From the NCBI GenBank assembly GCA_018127085.1, contig CM030720.1:186001-250000 (forward strand): a stretch of DNA of 64,000 nucleotides, written 5' to 3'. The notes below the pieces were generated by a model. The model was not told the DNA's origin. It did not search any database and worked only from the letters and a program-made list of their open reading frames with translations. Numbering within the stretch: position 1 is the first letter of the stretch; every line of letters starts with the position of its first letter. The position numbers were made by a program, and so were the translations under genes. The stretch comes from Pneumocystis sp. 'macacae'. Lineage: Eukaryota; Ascomycota; Pneumocystomycetes; Pneumocystales; Pneumocystaceae. Positions 23,693 through 36,068 of this stretch are shown in pieces.

Positions 23693-26456
23693 TTAATATA
23701 CCGTTTCACTGTTTTTATTATTATTATCGTCATTATTATTGTCATTATTATCATCATCATCATTATCATTATCATTATCATCATCATCATCATCATCATC
23801 ATCATCGTCAGCATCAATATCAAATATCTGATATCTTTGTAGATCATTTGCAAAAATACATCCAATCCTTCTTCCTGGGAGACCATTTATAGTTATACTT
23901 TGAGGTATAAAATCATTAGTAAATTTCCTATAATGTGTAAACTCGATTTTTACAGAATTTTGTTCTAATGTAAAATTAAATAATTCCTTAGATTTATTTA
24001 ATATATGCGGTTTATAATTTAGTTCGATAAAGTTAAAGTCTATAAGAATATATTCCTCTGTAAATCATTTAGCAAATTTTTTATAGATCGAGATAGTACC
24101 ATTATTGTTTTTATATAAAAGTAAAATAATACTTTTATCATCTACAAAAGCTAAATCTTGTATTATCCAAAACTCTTCTGGGTTGATTGTAAGATCAATA
24201 GATATATATTCTTTAGTTATTGATATTTCAGTATTATTATTGTGTAAATTAAACTTTAAAATTTGAACTTGGAATAGTATTAAAATTATGAAATAAATGA
24301 ATATAACTTACAAATATACGGTGAAAATACTTCGTTTTCTTGCTTTTTGGGGTATCCCGCTATATAGATAGAATAGTAATTATCCTTTTATGATTATTAG
24401 TAAGAATAAAATATTTTATATAAAGAATACATAATCTATTAGCCTCATATCAAGCAATGTGCCAGATATTTGTTTACTTAATAATTGATTCATTAATTGA
24501 GTCCATTGGCTACTAAGTTCAGCTGCTGGTTTATCAAAAATTAGTGTTCCATATGATATTAAATTTTCTAAAATGTTTTTAAAACTAGGTTTAGGTTTAT
24601 CCTTTTTGAAATTATAATTATGTGAATCAAAGTTATCTGGTAAAATAAGTTGTTCATTACTTGTAATAAATTCAGAAATAGATGACGTTGGAAATACTGT
24701 TCCTATAAATTTTGCAACATCTAGTGCATTTGTTGGATGAGGAGCGGTTGGATCTGTATTAAGTTCGGTTGGAGAAATTTCTTCGAAGATAAATTTCATC
24801 CATAATGTAAATGACTTAAAAAGTTGAGCTTCTTCATTTATTTTTCTAATAAAATTATATAAATTTTCTATAAGAATATGTAAGATATATAAACATGCTT
24901 GTATTTTTGAAGATTCTATAAACATTGGTTTTGCTGTTTTTGGCCTGAAATGTCAGTGATAATTGATTATAAATACTAAATAAATACCATTTTGAAAGAC
25001 CGTTTAGTTTGCTGAGTAATAATGCAACCCTATCACACGCAGGAAGTATGTATTGATGTGTTAATTTTCGAAGGTTTTCGTAACTTGTTAAAGAAGTTTT
25101 TTCCCATTTTTTAAGACCCTAGTCAATGTTTAAATATAATTATAATTCTAGTAAAGCAAAATTCAATACTCTTTCGGTTAATTTTTTCGTCATCCAATCT
25201 CTTAATGGTGCACTTGGAATTCCTGTCATTACTAAAGAAAATAGTTCTAATCGGGGAGTTGCAACATTAGAAACTTCAAGTAATTAAATAATAGTCTTTT
25301 ACATTTTTTGACTACCATTATGCTCACGAAGACAATCGTGGAATGCCTGTAAATATTCTTGTTCAATATCGTTTATGTTTTTCCATTCTTCAGTTATAGT
25401 TATAATTCCTTCTTTAATATATGCAAGAAGAAAATGAAAATTTGTAGAGCATTTGGCTATTTCAGTAATAGATGTTGCAAGAGCTTTAAATGTTTTCATA
25501 TCTAATAGATGGATAAAAACTTCTTGAGTTTGTTCATTTTTTGAAATAGCAGACTGAATACGCAAATCAGAAGAAGAAAAATGACATAATAGTTGTCTAG
25601 AAGTCTAAAACAGTTATTTTTAAAAAAATTCAAATTAGAAGAAAAAAATACATTGACAGTTTTATCTGTAGAAACTAGAGGTATGAGAGCAAGATGAAAT
25701 AATCCACAAACACTATATATTATAAGTGCATAGAAATAAATAATATAATTAACCTTATATGAAGGTTCCCATATCCATCTCCAGAAATAAGAAGATCCAT
25801 TTTATTAGTTTGTTTATCTTCGTTATTAGATGAAACAAAATTTGTTAAAGATGAATTTGAAAAATCTCTATAGGGGAAAAATTAAACAAAATAAGACATA
25901 TTTATATGAATTTACTTAGATTTCGCACTTGGTATGCATGTTAAACGTGGTAAAAATTTTTCTGGGTCAAATTCTTGTAAAGACTAATATTTATTAGTAT
26001 AGCAATAATATGTACAGAGAATTTATACGTATTGCTCTTCAGTGGATTCTAGATTTTGTTTTTCTGTTACCCAATTAACCAAAGTAACTCTGTTAAATTC
26101 GGAAGCTCGTGGTTCAATTGTATGTAAGAGTAAACCATCATTAACATTGTAAAGTTTCATCATTCCACTATTTAAACCAGCTACTAATACTTTACCTAAT
26201 CAATAGTTATCTTCAGTTGAATTTAAGATATTTTTAGATGACCATCAGGTCTCCAAGAAATACTAGTTACTTCGTGATCTTTATTTAGAGTTCCCCATAC
26301 ACGGCTTCCACTTAGTCTATATACCCATATTTCGTTAGATAATGTTACAAAAGCTAATAAGTCCATTGACGGACACCATGATTTTAACTTTATTTTTTCA
26401 GTTAATACTTTTTCCCCTAGTATTTTAAATGCTTGTTTTTTATTATATATTTTCAT
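23693..26456 (-). CDS. APC4: Anaphase-promoting complex subunit 4 (APC4)
   Basis: Platform subunit of the APC/C. The first exon (26223..26456) encodes FKILGEKVLTEKIKLKSWCP, then DLLAFVTLSNEIWVYRLSG and TSISWRPDGHLK. This is the WD40-like N-terminal propeller seen in human APC4 (GEKQLP...WSP...ALAN...WRPDGK). Middle exons (25299..25565 and 24416..24925) are helical, matching the APC4 long domain. The C-terminal exon carries INGLPGRRIGCIFANDLQRY, then FDIDAD and an Asp/Asn tract, ending NSETVY. That tract comes from a TCA-type microsatellite. The gene has many short introns. I inferred the C-terminal reading frame from the acidic tail, where another frame would give Met-rich sequence. Adjacent to APC10. 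Confidence 0.85.
23716..23814 (-). repeat. Trinucleotide tract (TCA/TTA) encoding poly-Asp/Asn
   Basis: On the + strand a run of tca and tta triplets; read on the minus strand in the APC4 frame it gives about eleven Asp codons, then a mixed Asp/Asn series. Codons are almost all GAT, so length may vary by slippage between isolates. Confidence 0.8.
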
Positions 26457-27225
26457 TTTATTTCTAACTTTTCGGTTTTAATGATTAATTTTTAGGCTTA
26501 ATAGCGAATTAAAGATTTTTTATAAAATATAGAATTTTTTATTTTATTTGTAAAATTTTATTATTATATTTTTAGTTTAATTTTATAATCTAATTATGGA
26601 TTTTTATATTTAAAATAATTAAAATATTTTAATATTTTTTCTGTTTTTAAATTGTACTTATAAAAAAATTAGGGTATTTGTTTTTAAAATAAAATTTAAT
26701 TTTTTCTATATTTGTACTTTATTTGATATTTGATTTATAAATAAATTGATAATTTTAAAGATATTGGATTTGAATTTGCTTTAATATAATTTATAAGACG
26801 GTATGTTTGTAGTTTAAGCACAGATTAAAGTATATAAAATTGTGTTTTATGTATTTCATTTTGATTCTTATGTTTGTAATATATATACATAATATAATTA
26901 AAATTAAATGTTTAGAAATAGAATTTTATGATTGTCCTAAATATATATATATATTTGCATTTGTGGAAGAGAATTTATTTATGTTTGAAGAATGATGATA
27001 TAATGATATATTTATATATGTTCCACTGCAATAGATGATGTGAGAATATAAAATATTTAATGAATAATATATGAATATTATTGTTTTTTTATTTAATTTG
27101 TTTTTAAAAGTAGATTTTCGATGTTATTTTTTAATCGGTTTAAGTTTATATAAATTATAGAATTAAATTATTGGATATAGTATTACTATTCTTATATTTT
27201 TATAATTTTGTGATTATAGTTTTAA
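26457..27225. promoter_or_regulatory. Divergent intergenic region APC4 / PAN3
   Basis: About 770 bp, T-rich with little C on the + strand. A TTAGGGTA box is at 26669-26676, about 210 bp upstream of APC4. An ATGATGA near 26993 has no matching D box, so I do not call a snoRNA. Confidence 0.45.
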
Positions 27226-29728
27226 ATGACTGAGGAACGTGATGGAGTTTTAAAACCAAAGTTAAAAGGTCTTATGATTGCTATTAATACATTTACTGAC
27301 TCTAGGAAGATGTAAACCATTATGCAAGTCAAACATTATGTAGAAATATTTTGATTCATGGATATTGTAAATTTGCTGATAAAGGATGTATTTTTAATCA
27401 TGAAAATGTAGATATATTTAAATGTTTTAGATTAATAAAAAGCTAATATTATTGTTAGTATCGAACTTTTGAAAAGAATAGTACTTCTTTTTCTTCCGAA
27501 ATGTTGGGTTTTATTATTTTTGTTTTTTATTAATATGTTTTTAGATTTAAAAAAAATATACATGATATGTCTTTATTTACTTCTAATGATTCTCTTTCAA
27601 AGCTATATCCTCGATCAATAGCTCAGGTCCCTGATTTTGTTCCACGTTCTAAATTGTGTATGTTATTTTTTGAAAAAATCTGCTAATTTTAATATTTTTA
27701 GCTTTATCTAATCAATCATCTAATTCTCAACCATCTGTTTCAATTAAGTAGGAATATATAAAGTTTATGTGATTATCTAAATATAATTAAAAGGAACCAC
27801 AATGCTTTACCTGAATTGGCTTCTTATGATTTAATAGATACAAATCTTAAACAGTCTTTTGGTATTGATCATGAATTTTCTAAGTTTGATATTAACTTTG
27901 TTTTAATATTTTTTGTTTTTGTTTTAATCTTATGTGTTATAGGTGCCTGATAGTTACTCTTCTTTTCCTTTTTATGATACGAATTCTGCATCTTCAAGTA
28001 ATTTTTATGATCATGAGATTTACTATAACCAAACACCTGTTTATCAGCCGGTATTTATTTTTATTACTTTTTTTTTTTTAAATACTGTTTTTAGTTACAA
28101 TATCATTTATACGCATCTCATGCACCGTATAGGGAAAATTTAGAACCATATCAAAGAACAGTTTATGATTTTTTCATGTCTAATACACTTCGTGAAGATC
28201 TCCAAAGAAAATCGGAAGCTATTCATCAAGTTTTAGTTGGTATTGATGTTTTTTTTGATTTTTTTTATTCAATGATTTGAATAGATTCTAATTTACCTAA
28301 TCAAATACTTGGATATCATTCACTTGTTCCCCTTGATACACTTCATAATAGAAATACAAGGATTTTTGGCTATCCTTCTTGGGTATATAAAGTCTTCTCT
28401 AGTAATGATGGATATTCGTATGTTTTTCGGAGATTAGAAGGTTTAATTTTGTTTCTATTATTTTTTTTTTGATTTTTATAGGATTTCGTTTATTGAATGA
28501 ATCTTCTATTAATTTAGTAAAAATATGGAAAAGGGTTAGAAATGCAAATATAATATCTATTCATGAAGCATTTACTACAAATGCATTTGGTGATAGTTGT
28601 AAGTTATATATTTTATTTAGAGTTGTTGTTAAATATTAAGCCATTGTTTTTGTATATGATTATCATCCACTTTCTATTACATTATATGAAAAGTATTTTT
28701 GTCAGTATTTACAAAAGGGTTCTAAATGTAGTGATCGATGTATAATTTCTGAATATGTTCTATGGGGCTATCTTATTCAAATTATTTCTGCTATAAAATG
28801 TATTCATGCTGAAGGACTTGCCGTTCGAGTTTTAGATCTTACTAAAATTTTATTAACGGAAAAGAATCGGTATATATATATATATGTATGCATATAATTT
28901 GTTTTTTTAATTTCAATTAAGGCTAAGATTAAATTGTTGTGGAATAATGGATGTTATTCTTCCTGGTTTTCGAAAAAATGATCAACAGTTGCAGAATCAT
29001 GATTTTACGTTGTTAGGGCAATTAATACTTGTTTTAGCGTGTAGTTCTTTAACTGCTATTGAGAATATTAAAGAGTCATTTGACTATATTATCAAACATT
29101 ATTCTAAAAATTTTCAAGATATTGTTTTTTATCTTCTTAAAAATACTGAGTTAAAATCGATTGATAAATTGGTTGTTCTTGTTTCTAGTCATATAATTGA
29201 TTCATTTAATAGTTCATTATGGTAATATTTTTATATATTGTTCTTTATATTTATTGTTTTGATAGTTACAATGATACCCTTGAATCGGAATTGTGTCGTG
29301 AATTAGAAAATGGAAGATTAGTTCGTTTGCTATGTAAATTCGGGTTTATTAATGAAAGACCAGAATTTGACCATGATGAATTATGGTCGGAAACTGGTGA
29401 TAGATATCTTATTAAATTATTGAGAGATTACGTTTTTCATCAAGTTGATGAAAATGGTAACCCTGTAATTGATATGGCGCATGTTATTAGTTGTTTAAAC
29501 AAAGTAGGGGTTCAAATTTATTGTATATTTCTAATATTTAGTAGCTTGATGCGGGTGTTGATGAAAAGATTATGCTTGTATCAAGAGATGAACAAAATTG
29601 TTTAATAGTAAGTTATAAAGAGGTAATGTATAGAGTTTTGTGTATAATGTTAACATATATAGTTAAAAAATTGTATCCAATCAGCATTTCTTGATTTAAC
29701 AAAGAATAGCCAGAAGATGTCTTTTTAG
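27226..29728 (+). CDS. PAN3: PAN2-PAN3 deadenylase subunit PAN3
   Basis: Regulatory subunit of the PAN2-PAN3 poly(A) nuclease, which trims mRNA tails. It starts [12 protein letters not shown] at 27226. Near residue 40 is a CCCH finger ([21 protein letters not shown], spacing C-x8-C-x6-C-x3-H). A linker with [12 protein letters not shown] resembles the PAM2-type region that binds poly(A)-binding protein. The pseudokinase core includes [27 protein letters not shown] and [19 protein letters not shown]. The C-terminal knob domain reads [19 protein letters not shown] and [19 protein letters not shown]. The last exon, after intron 29624..29663, encodes [14 protein letters not shown] and stops at 29728. 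About nine short introns. Convergent with LSM7, 124 bp apart. Confidence 0.92.
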
Positions 29729-29852
29729 TGTAATTATATTGAATATATTTAATTTTATCTTGTAATTGAATGTTTTTATAAGTAGAAATATTTTTATTTG
29801 TAATCAGAATATGGATATTTTGGTCTAAAATACTTAGCTTACGCTCTTATCT

Positions 29853-30397
29853 TTATATTTTAATTTGCTCTAAGAATGGATTTTTAATTTCTTCACTTCC
29901 ATCTACAGGTGAAAAAAGTACTAATGTAGTTCCACGAATAACAACAAGTCCAAGTTGTCGTTTTTGATCTGTAATATTCCCATCCTCGTCTAAAGAATTT
30001 TAACTACAGTTTCTAAATTTTACTATTCACCTCTTAAATTTTCAATTACTTCATCTAATACCAGATTCATTAATAAATCATAGCCTTTTAAAATTCCTAT
30101 TACTAGATATATTTAACAAAATATAGTTTTATATAAGAACTAATTTACTTTCTCTTCCTCCTGAGAACTTTACTCTTACTTTCTGATCTTTATATTTTCC
30201 TAAATCTAGAATTGCTTCTTTTTTTGGTCGATCACTAATATTATTAAAAAGACTAAAAAATAAAGTTTATTTATAACCCTGTAGGAATACCACCTTTATT
30301 TCGGATTCCATAATCATTATTTTTTGCGAGATTGTAAGTCTGATAATAAATATTAGTTTAATATTTTAAAAACCTTGATAATTATTACTCGATCCAT
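29853..30397 (-). CDS. LSM7: U6 snRNA-associated Sm-like protein LSM7
   Basis: Subunit of the LSm2-8 ring on U6 snRNA and the LSm1-7 ring in mRNA decay. Diagnostic segments: DRPKKEAILDLGKYKDQKVRV and KFSGGREIIGILKGYDLLMN (Sm1 motif), VLDEVIENLR, and the C-terminal Sm2-type GLVVIRGTTLVLFSPVDGS. It ends NPFLEQIKI. I place the start at 30397 with a 9-nt coding first exon (Met-Asp-Arg), then a 49-nt intron with a CTAAT branch site. Later introns restore PTG-DRPKK, GRE-IIGIL and NLR-DEDGN joins. Another ATG (MIMES...) falls out of frame with the core and was rejected. Divergent from KAP95. Confidence 0.9.
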
Positions 30398-30844
30398 AGA
30401 ATTAAAATAGCTTTTTTGTATAGATAGTATTGCTTCTAATTAATAAGAAAATTCTGTCTATATTATAGTATTATATATACTTTTTTTTTAAATTTCAATA
30501 ACTTTATTTTCTAGTTTTTTTTGAGATTTTAATAAGCTTTCTGAAAAGTATCGGTTAACCGTTTCTTAAAAAAAGATTACTATAATAGAAATTAAAAGAA
30601 TATTGTAATTAGAAGAATAGTTTTTAGAAATTTTAGGAATTAGTAATATATTTTTATAAGGTAAATATGAATTTTTTTGGTTAGATCTGATTGGTTGAAA
30701 TTTGAAGGATAAGATAAAAATTTCGAATTATAAGTTTATAGTCAAAAATTGGTTCGTAGTACTTTTGTAAAATTCAGGTATTACTTTTAGAAAGTATTTG
30801 TTTTTACTTTCTTTTTTTTAGCTTATGTTTTTTAGGGAAAAAAA
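30398..30844. promoter_or_regulatory. Divergent promoter LSM7 / KAP95
   Basis: A 447-bp spacer with pyrimidine-rich stretches. A TTAGGG occurs at 30832-30837, immediately before the KAP95 start. Confidence 0.45.
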
Positions 30845-33800
30845 ATGAATATTGGCGAGCTTCTTGCAAATACTCTTTCTCCTGATGCGCGGCTTCGGGC
30901 TGAAGCAACACAGCAATTGGAAGTTATTTCACGCGATCATTGGGTATTGTGTATTTCTAGAATTCTGAATTATGTTAATTTTTTTAGACCGCTTATATGC
31001 ATATGCTCTCTCAAGAACTTGTTAATGAGCAATCACCATCGCATATAAGAAGTGCATCAGGATTAGCTCTTAAGAACTCTTTAACGTCTAAGGCATGAAA
31101 TGTAGGGGGTATTAATATTAATGGTTTTAATATATGTTTAGGAAAAACATAGACAGGAAGAATATAATCAAAAGTGGTTTTCATTAGAGCAAAGTCTAAA
31201 GCAACAAATTAAGTGTAATGTAGGAGATTCTGTTGTGAATATTAGTTTAGTGTCTAATTTTAATAGGTTTTTTTAGCATTAGCCTCTCAAGATGGAAAAG
31301 CGGGTCAAGCTGCTGCACAATTTATTGCGGCTATAGCAGCAATAGAACTTCCAAATAATCAATGGCCTGAGTTGATGGTTACTCTTGTACAGAATGTTTC
31401 TGAGGGGCAGAATTCAAATTTAAAACAGGCGTCTCTTCAAGCAATTGGATATATTTGTGAAACAGTGGTAAGTTATATATATGCATAATTACAATATTGA
31501 TATATAGGATCCTGAAAATCTAGCTGCTCAGTCGAATGCAATTTTAACAGCAGTAGTACAGGGTGCTCGAAAAGAAGAACTTAATTCCTCCGTTCGTCTT
31601 GCTGCTGTTAGTGCGTTGTTTGATTCTTTAGAGTTTGTAAAAGAAAATTTTGAGCGTGAAGGAGAGCGTAATTATATTATGCAAGTGGTATGCGAAGCTA
31701 CACAAAGTGAGGATGTAAGAGTTCAAATAGCAGCTTTTGGTTGTCTTGTTCGTATAATGCAACTTTATTATGATAAAATGAGGTTTTATATGGAGAAGGC
31801 TCTTTTTGGTCTTACTGTTCTTGGAATGAAGCATAGTGATGAAAAAGTTGCATTACAAGCTGTAGAGTTTTGGAGTACCGTTTGCGAAGAAGAAATAGAT
31901 GTTAGTTTAGAGATTCAAGAAGTATATCTTGTTGTCATTGTTTTTATTTAAATTATTAAGGCTTTTAGGCTCTTGAAAGCGGAATTTCTTCTGAGAGAGA
32001 GAATTTTCAGTTTGCTAAAATTGCTCTTCCTGAAGTTTTGCCAGTTTTGTTGCAATTGATGTGTAAGCAAGATGAAGATGTAGACGAGGACGAATGGAAT
32101 GTTTCTATGGCTGCTGGGACTTGTGTTCAGTTGTTTTCCCAGTGTGTAGAGGGTTTAATAGTTGGACCTGTATTAACATTTGTTGAAGCCAATATTAGAA
32201 GTGATGACTGGAAACGAAGAGAAGCTGGTGTTATGGCACTCGGTTCTATCTTGGAAGGGCCTGATCCAAAACTTTTAGAAACATTGATGCAAGAGGCCTT
32301 ACCTGTATTAATTAGTATGATGTCGGATCCTGTGATTCAGGTTCAGGATACTACAGCTTGGACTTTAGGGCGTATAACTGATTTGGTTATAAATGCTATT
32401 TCTCTTGAGATTCACCTTCCTAGCCTGATTCACGTACTTTTGAATGGTCTTGATGCAAATCCTCGGATAGTGTCTAATTGTTGTTGGGTTTGTATTTTTT
32501 TTTTTTTTAATGTTTTGATAATAGTTTAGGCTTTAATGAATCTTTTTGAGCAACTTAATTGTAATTCTTATAGATCTAAGCAACAAGTTTCGATTATGTC
32601 TCCATACTTTGAGAATAGTGTGTCATCTTTACTCAGAGTAACAGAACAGTATAGTAACCATTATATTTTTATAAAATTATTTATTTTTTAGGATTATAAA
32701 TGAGAATAATTCTCGGACATCTGCATATGAAGCTTTATCTACTATAGTTACATATAGTTCTATGGATATGATACCAATAGTTTCAAGGTTACTAAATGTA
32801 ATTCTTGAGCGGTTAGAACAAACAATAGCTTTTCAAAGTCAAATTATTGGAGTTGATGAACGTACTAACCATGAAAAACATCAATCTAATCTTTGTAATA
32901 CATTGACTGTAAAAAATATATCTTGAAAATATCTATATTTATACCATTTTAGAGTATTATTAGGCGTTTAGGTTCTGATATGCGTCCTTCTGCAGATAGG
33001 ATTATGACTATCCTGCTTCAACTTATTCAAAATGCATCACGACATTCTATAATTCATGAAGATGTTTTTTTAGCAATTAGTGCTTTGACTTCAGGTAATA
33101 TTTTCTGTTTTTGTCTAAATTTTATGATTTATGGATTAGTTTTGGATGGATATTTTTGTATCTATTTAGATTCTTTTGTTCCATTTTTGTATTCAGCACT
33201 TTCTAATATTGAGGAGTATCAACTTTGTTCTATTGCTGTTGGTTTAATAGGAGATATTTCTCGTGCGTTAGGTGATAAAGTAATTCCATATTGTGATAAT
33301 TTCATGACTCATCTTCTTCAAAATCTTCAAGTAAATTTTATTTTAATTCAGTATACTGTTTAATTTCTATAGAGTTCTGACTTACATCCTAATGTTAAGC
33401 CTGTGATTTTGTCATGTTTTGGAGATATTGCTCTTGCAATTGGTAGTAATTTTATAAAATATTTAGAAGTTGTTATGCGACTTTTGCAACAAGCATCTAC
33501 AATATACTCTACTCCTGATCAAGGTTATGAAATGATTGATTATGTAAATCAGCTTCGTGAAGGTATTGTGGAAGCATATGTAGGTATTGTTCAAGCATTG
33601 AAGGATGAAAAGAAATGTTATTTTTCCTATATTAATTAAATTATAAATATTAACAATATATAGCTAATCCGCTTCTTCCTCATATTCAGCATATATTTCG
33701 TTTTTTAGCGATGATACATAATGTTCATGATAAATCTGAAAGTCTTACACGCGCTATGATCGGTTTATTGGGGTTTGTTATTCAATTAAACTATCATAAT

Positions 33801-33986
33801 TGTTTTAAATGTTATAGTGATTTTGCTGAGATTTTTCCTAGAAATCAAATTTTATCAATGCTTCAAGTAGAATGGGTTAGTGAATGTTTAAAACAAGGGA
33901 GGACTAAGCCAGAGTATTCTTCTTCCACTAAAGAAGTTGCACGATGGAGCACTGAACAAATTAAGGCTGTTATAAATGGGAAATAA
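30845..33986 (+). CDS. KAP95: Importin subunit beta-1 (KAP95)
   Basis: Nuclear import receptor that carries importin-alpha/cargo complexes through nuclear pores and releases them on Ran-GTP. It begins MNIGELLANTLSPDARLRAEATQQLE, typical of the first HEAT repeat, with the conserved RSASGLALKNSLTSK segment following. Further landmarks: QASLQAIGYICETV, DWKRREAGVMALGSILEGP, IQVQDTTAWTLGRITDL and DFAEIFPRNQILSMLQVEWV. An acidic loop (QDEDVDEDEWNVS) matches the family's HEAT8 acidic loop, which contacts importin-alpha. The chain is HEAT repeats throughout, about 860 residues. Around ten introns of about 40-50 nt. Ends KAVINGK at 33986. Confidence 0.95.
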
Positions 33987-34246
33987 AATTGTTATTTTTA
34001 GTAGAAGATATGAGCATAATGATTATTAAAATATATTATGTTTTTATTGTTTTGATCGTCTTCTATCGAATTTATAATTAAAAGTTTGTTTTTGTAAAAG
34101 CATGTATCATAGTTGTTTTTTATATAATTAGGATTTATACTTACAAAATATTGATTCTTAAATTAATATCGATATTGTAGTTATCTTTAATATTATAAGG
34201 GAGTGTATATTTGAATTTAAGAATTTATGAATTGTTTCTTGATTAT
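33987..34246. other. Convergent spacer KAP95 / UBX protein
   Basis: A 260-bp AT-rich gap between two 3' ends. Nothing else seen. Confidence 0.5.
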
Positions 34247-35848
34247 TTAATCACTTTTTTCTTCATCAAGATCCTCAACTTAAGGCAGTTAATGAATAAT
34301 ATAGTTGGTGTATTAAAGTTACCTATAATATTTCCAGTAGGAAATAGGTTTTTTTCTTCCAATATTTTTTGTTCGGTATTTTTAATAATTTGTCGAGGCA
34401 TAGGTGATACTAATTGGAAGTTAAATTTATGTATATAATTTAATGGTGGTTCTAATGGTTTATTGAAATTGTCTATATTTATGTTGCGACATTCAATAAA
34501 TGCATAAATTTCTTCAATAGACGCATTTTTATCAAATGTTCGAACAATACGCTCTCCGTTTTGTAACCTTAAGCTTATTTTCGCAACTTGGGGAGAGTCT
34601 GATGCTGGTTCTGGAAATAATTTAGATGCTCTCCATATTTTCCATTGAGTTCTATTTGTTTCAAGGGTTTTGGCATTATCTAGTTTCCTCTGTCTTTTTT
34701 TTTCTATTTCTGCCTTATGTCTTTCTTCTTTCTTGCGTTGTAACATTCTCTCCCTATCAATAGCCAAAGATGCTTCATATGCGTTATCCTGCTGATCACG
34801 TATTTGTCTTGCAATAAGTTGTTTTTTTTTTGCAATCTTTAATTGTTGAATTTTAGGAAAATGTTGTGCAATGTATGTTTCTAGAGTTGCAATCATGTCA
34901 CCTGGTAGTATGAACCCTTCTATACGAGCTAATGATGATATATTTGATGTATTAGAGTCATGCAAATGTGAAATACTTATTGCAATAAATGGGAAACGAG
35001 TACAATTAAGACTATTTGATACTTTTTATATTAGATAGATGAGTATCATTTCATTTTTTCATATACCTTGAAAAGCTTCTGGCTCATGGACACTTCCTGC
35101 CCAAACTAATATATTGTTATTTATAATGAATTGAATTAAATTTTCATCTGTAAGAGTGATTCTATAAAAATGTTATGGAAAGAAAAAATTATGCTAACCT
35201 ACTTATTAAAAGTGTTTGTTTCATCATGTAGATCACTTTGCAAGATTACCATAAGAAACATTAAGTCATTTTTTGCTGACGTTAATGCTTCTGTATATCC
35301 ACCTTCAAAAAATGGAATATGTATAGCTCCATATTTTTTTTCAAATTCTCGAATAAATTTTTCGGATGTATTTCTTGGATTAATAAATTTTTGAATTTGT
35401 TTGGTAGTTAAATTCGAAGGATGAAGTCCTATAAATCTGGATAGAAAAGGGAACATTTTTGTGAAAAAATGTATTATTTTTGACATCATTTTGTATAATA
35501 TAGAAAACGGAAAAACAATTAGTACAAAAATCAATGAAACTATACGGCTTGTATTAGTATTTAAGATTTCAAAAGATTGTTGAGATGAATTATGAATAAA
35601 ATTTATATCTTCTGAATTAAATGCATGGTCTTCTGATGTCTGTATCTCTTTTTGTGCTTGACTTTCATAAATTGATGATATAGCTCTCTAAATTGAGTTA
35701 AAAAAAAAAATTATGAGTATCACACCTCTAAATCCCATTCGTAACTTTCAAGGATATCTATTGATGTCCTTGAATCATTAATCTGTGTTATTGATTCAAA
35801 TGAATGAAGTATATTTAATTCATTCTCTGTTAAATTCCTATTATCCAT
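34247..35848 (-). CDS. UAS/UBX-domain ER membrane protein (UBX2/FAF2/Ucp10 type)
   Basis: Likely the membrane adaptor that recruits Cdc48/p97 to ER-associated degradation and lipid droplets. Domains in order: N-terminal UBA-like segment (MDNRNLTENELNILHSFESI), a membrane hairpin (RIVSLIFVLIVFPFSILYKM), a UAS thioredoxin-like domain (ARIEGFILPGDMIATLETY), a charged coiled coil (ERMLQRKKEERHKAEIEKKR), then a UBX domain (ISLRLQNGERIVRTF ... FQLVSPMPRQII). The final intron (34279..34322) replaces an apparent read-through tail, giving NIIVEDLDEEKSD and a stop at 34247. The UBX Phe-Pro-Arg turn is Met-Pro-Arg here. Convergent with KAP95 and divergent from SSH4. Confidence 0.85.
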
Positions 35849-36068
35849 TTTTTTAGGGATTTTTTAAATTAAATTATGAATTGTGTTAATGTTGGTTTGT
35901 CGATGTTTCTATATATAATAAACTGTTAAATTCACTATATTTTTAAAATTAATTTTTAAGGCTTGGTTATATTTAAAGGCTAAGTATCATTCCTGAAGTA
36001 ATTTTTTCAGAGTTTTTTTTGTTTCATAGTGTTTAAAGTTTTTTCTTGACTTGAAGTTTCTTTGAAAA
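35849..36068. promoter_or_regulatory. Divergent promoter UBX protein / SSH4
   Basis: A 220-bp spacer containing TTAGGG at 35853-35858, just upstream of the UBX gene start, and AT-rich tracts. Confidence 0.4.

Noticed and set aside
23686..23892. His/Tyr-rich + strand ORF and Met-rich minus ORF over the TCA repeat
   Set aside because: Both are shadow frames of the APC4 Asp/Asn tract.
26993..26999. ATGATGA (C-box-like) in the APC4/PAN3 spacer
   Set aside because: No CTGA D box at a suitable distance before the PAN3 start codon.
34211..34438. + strand ORF over the UBX gene's 3' end
   Set aside because: Antisense shadow of the UBX gene exon.
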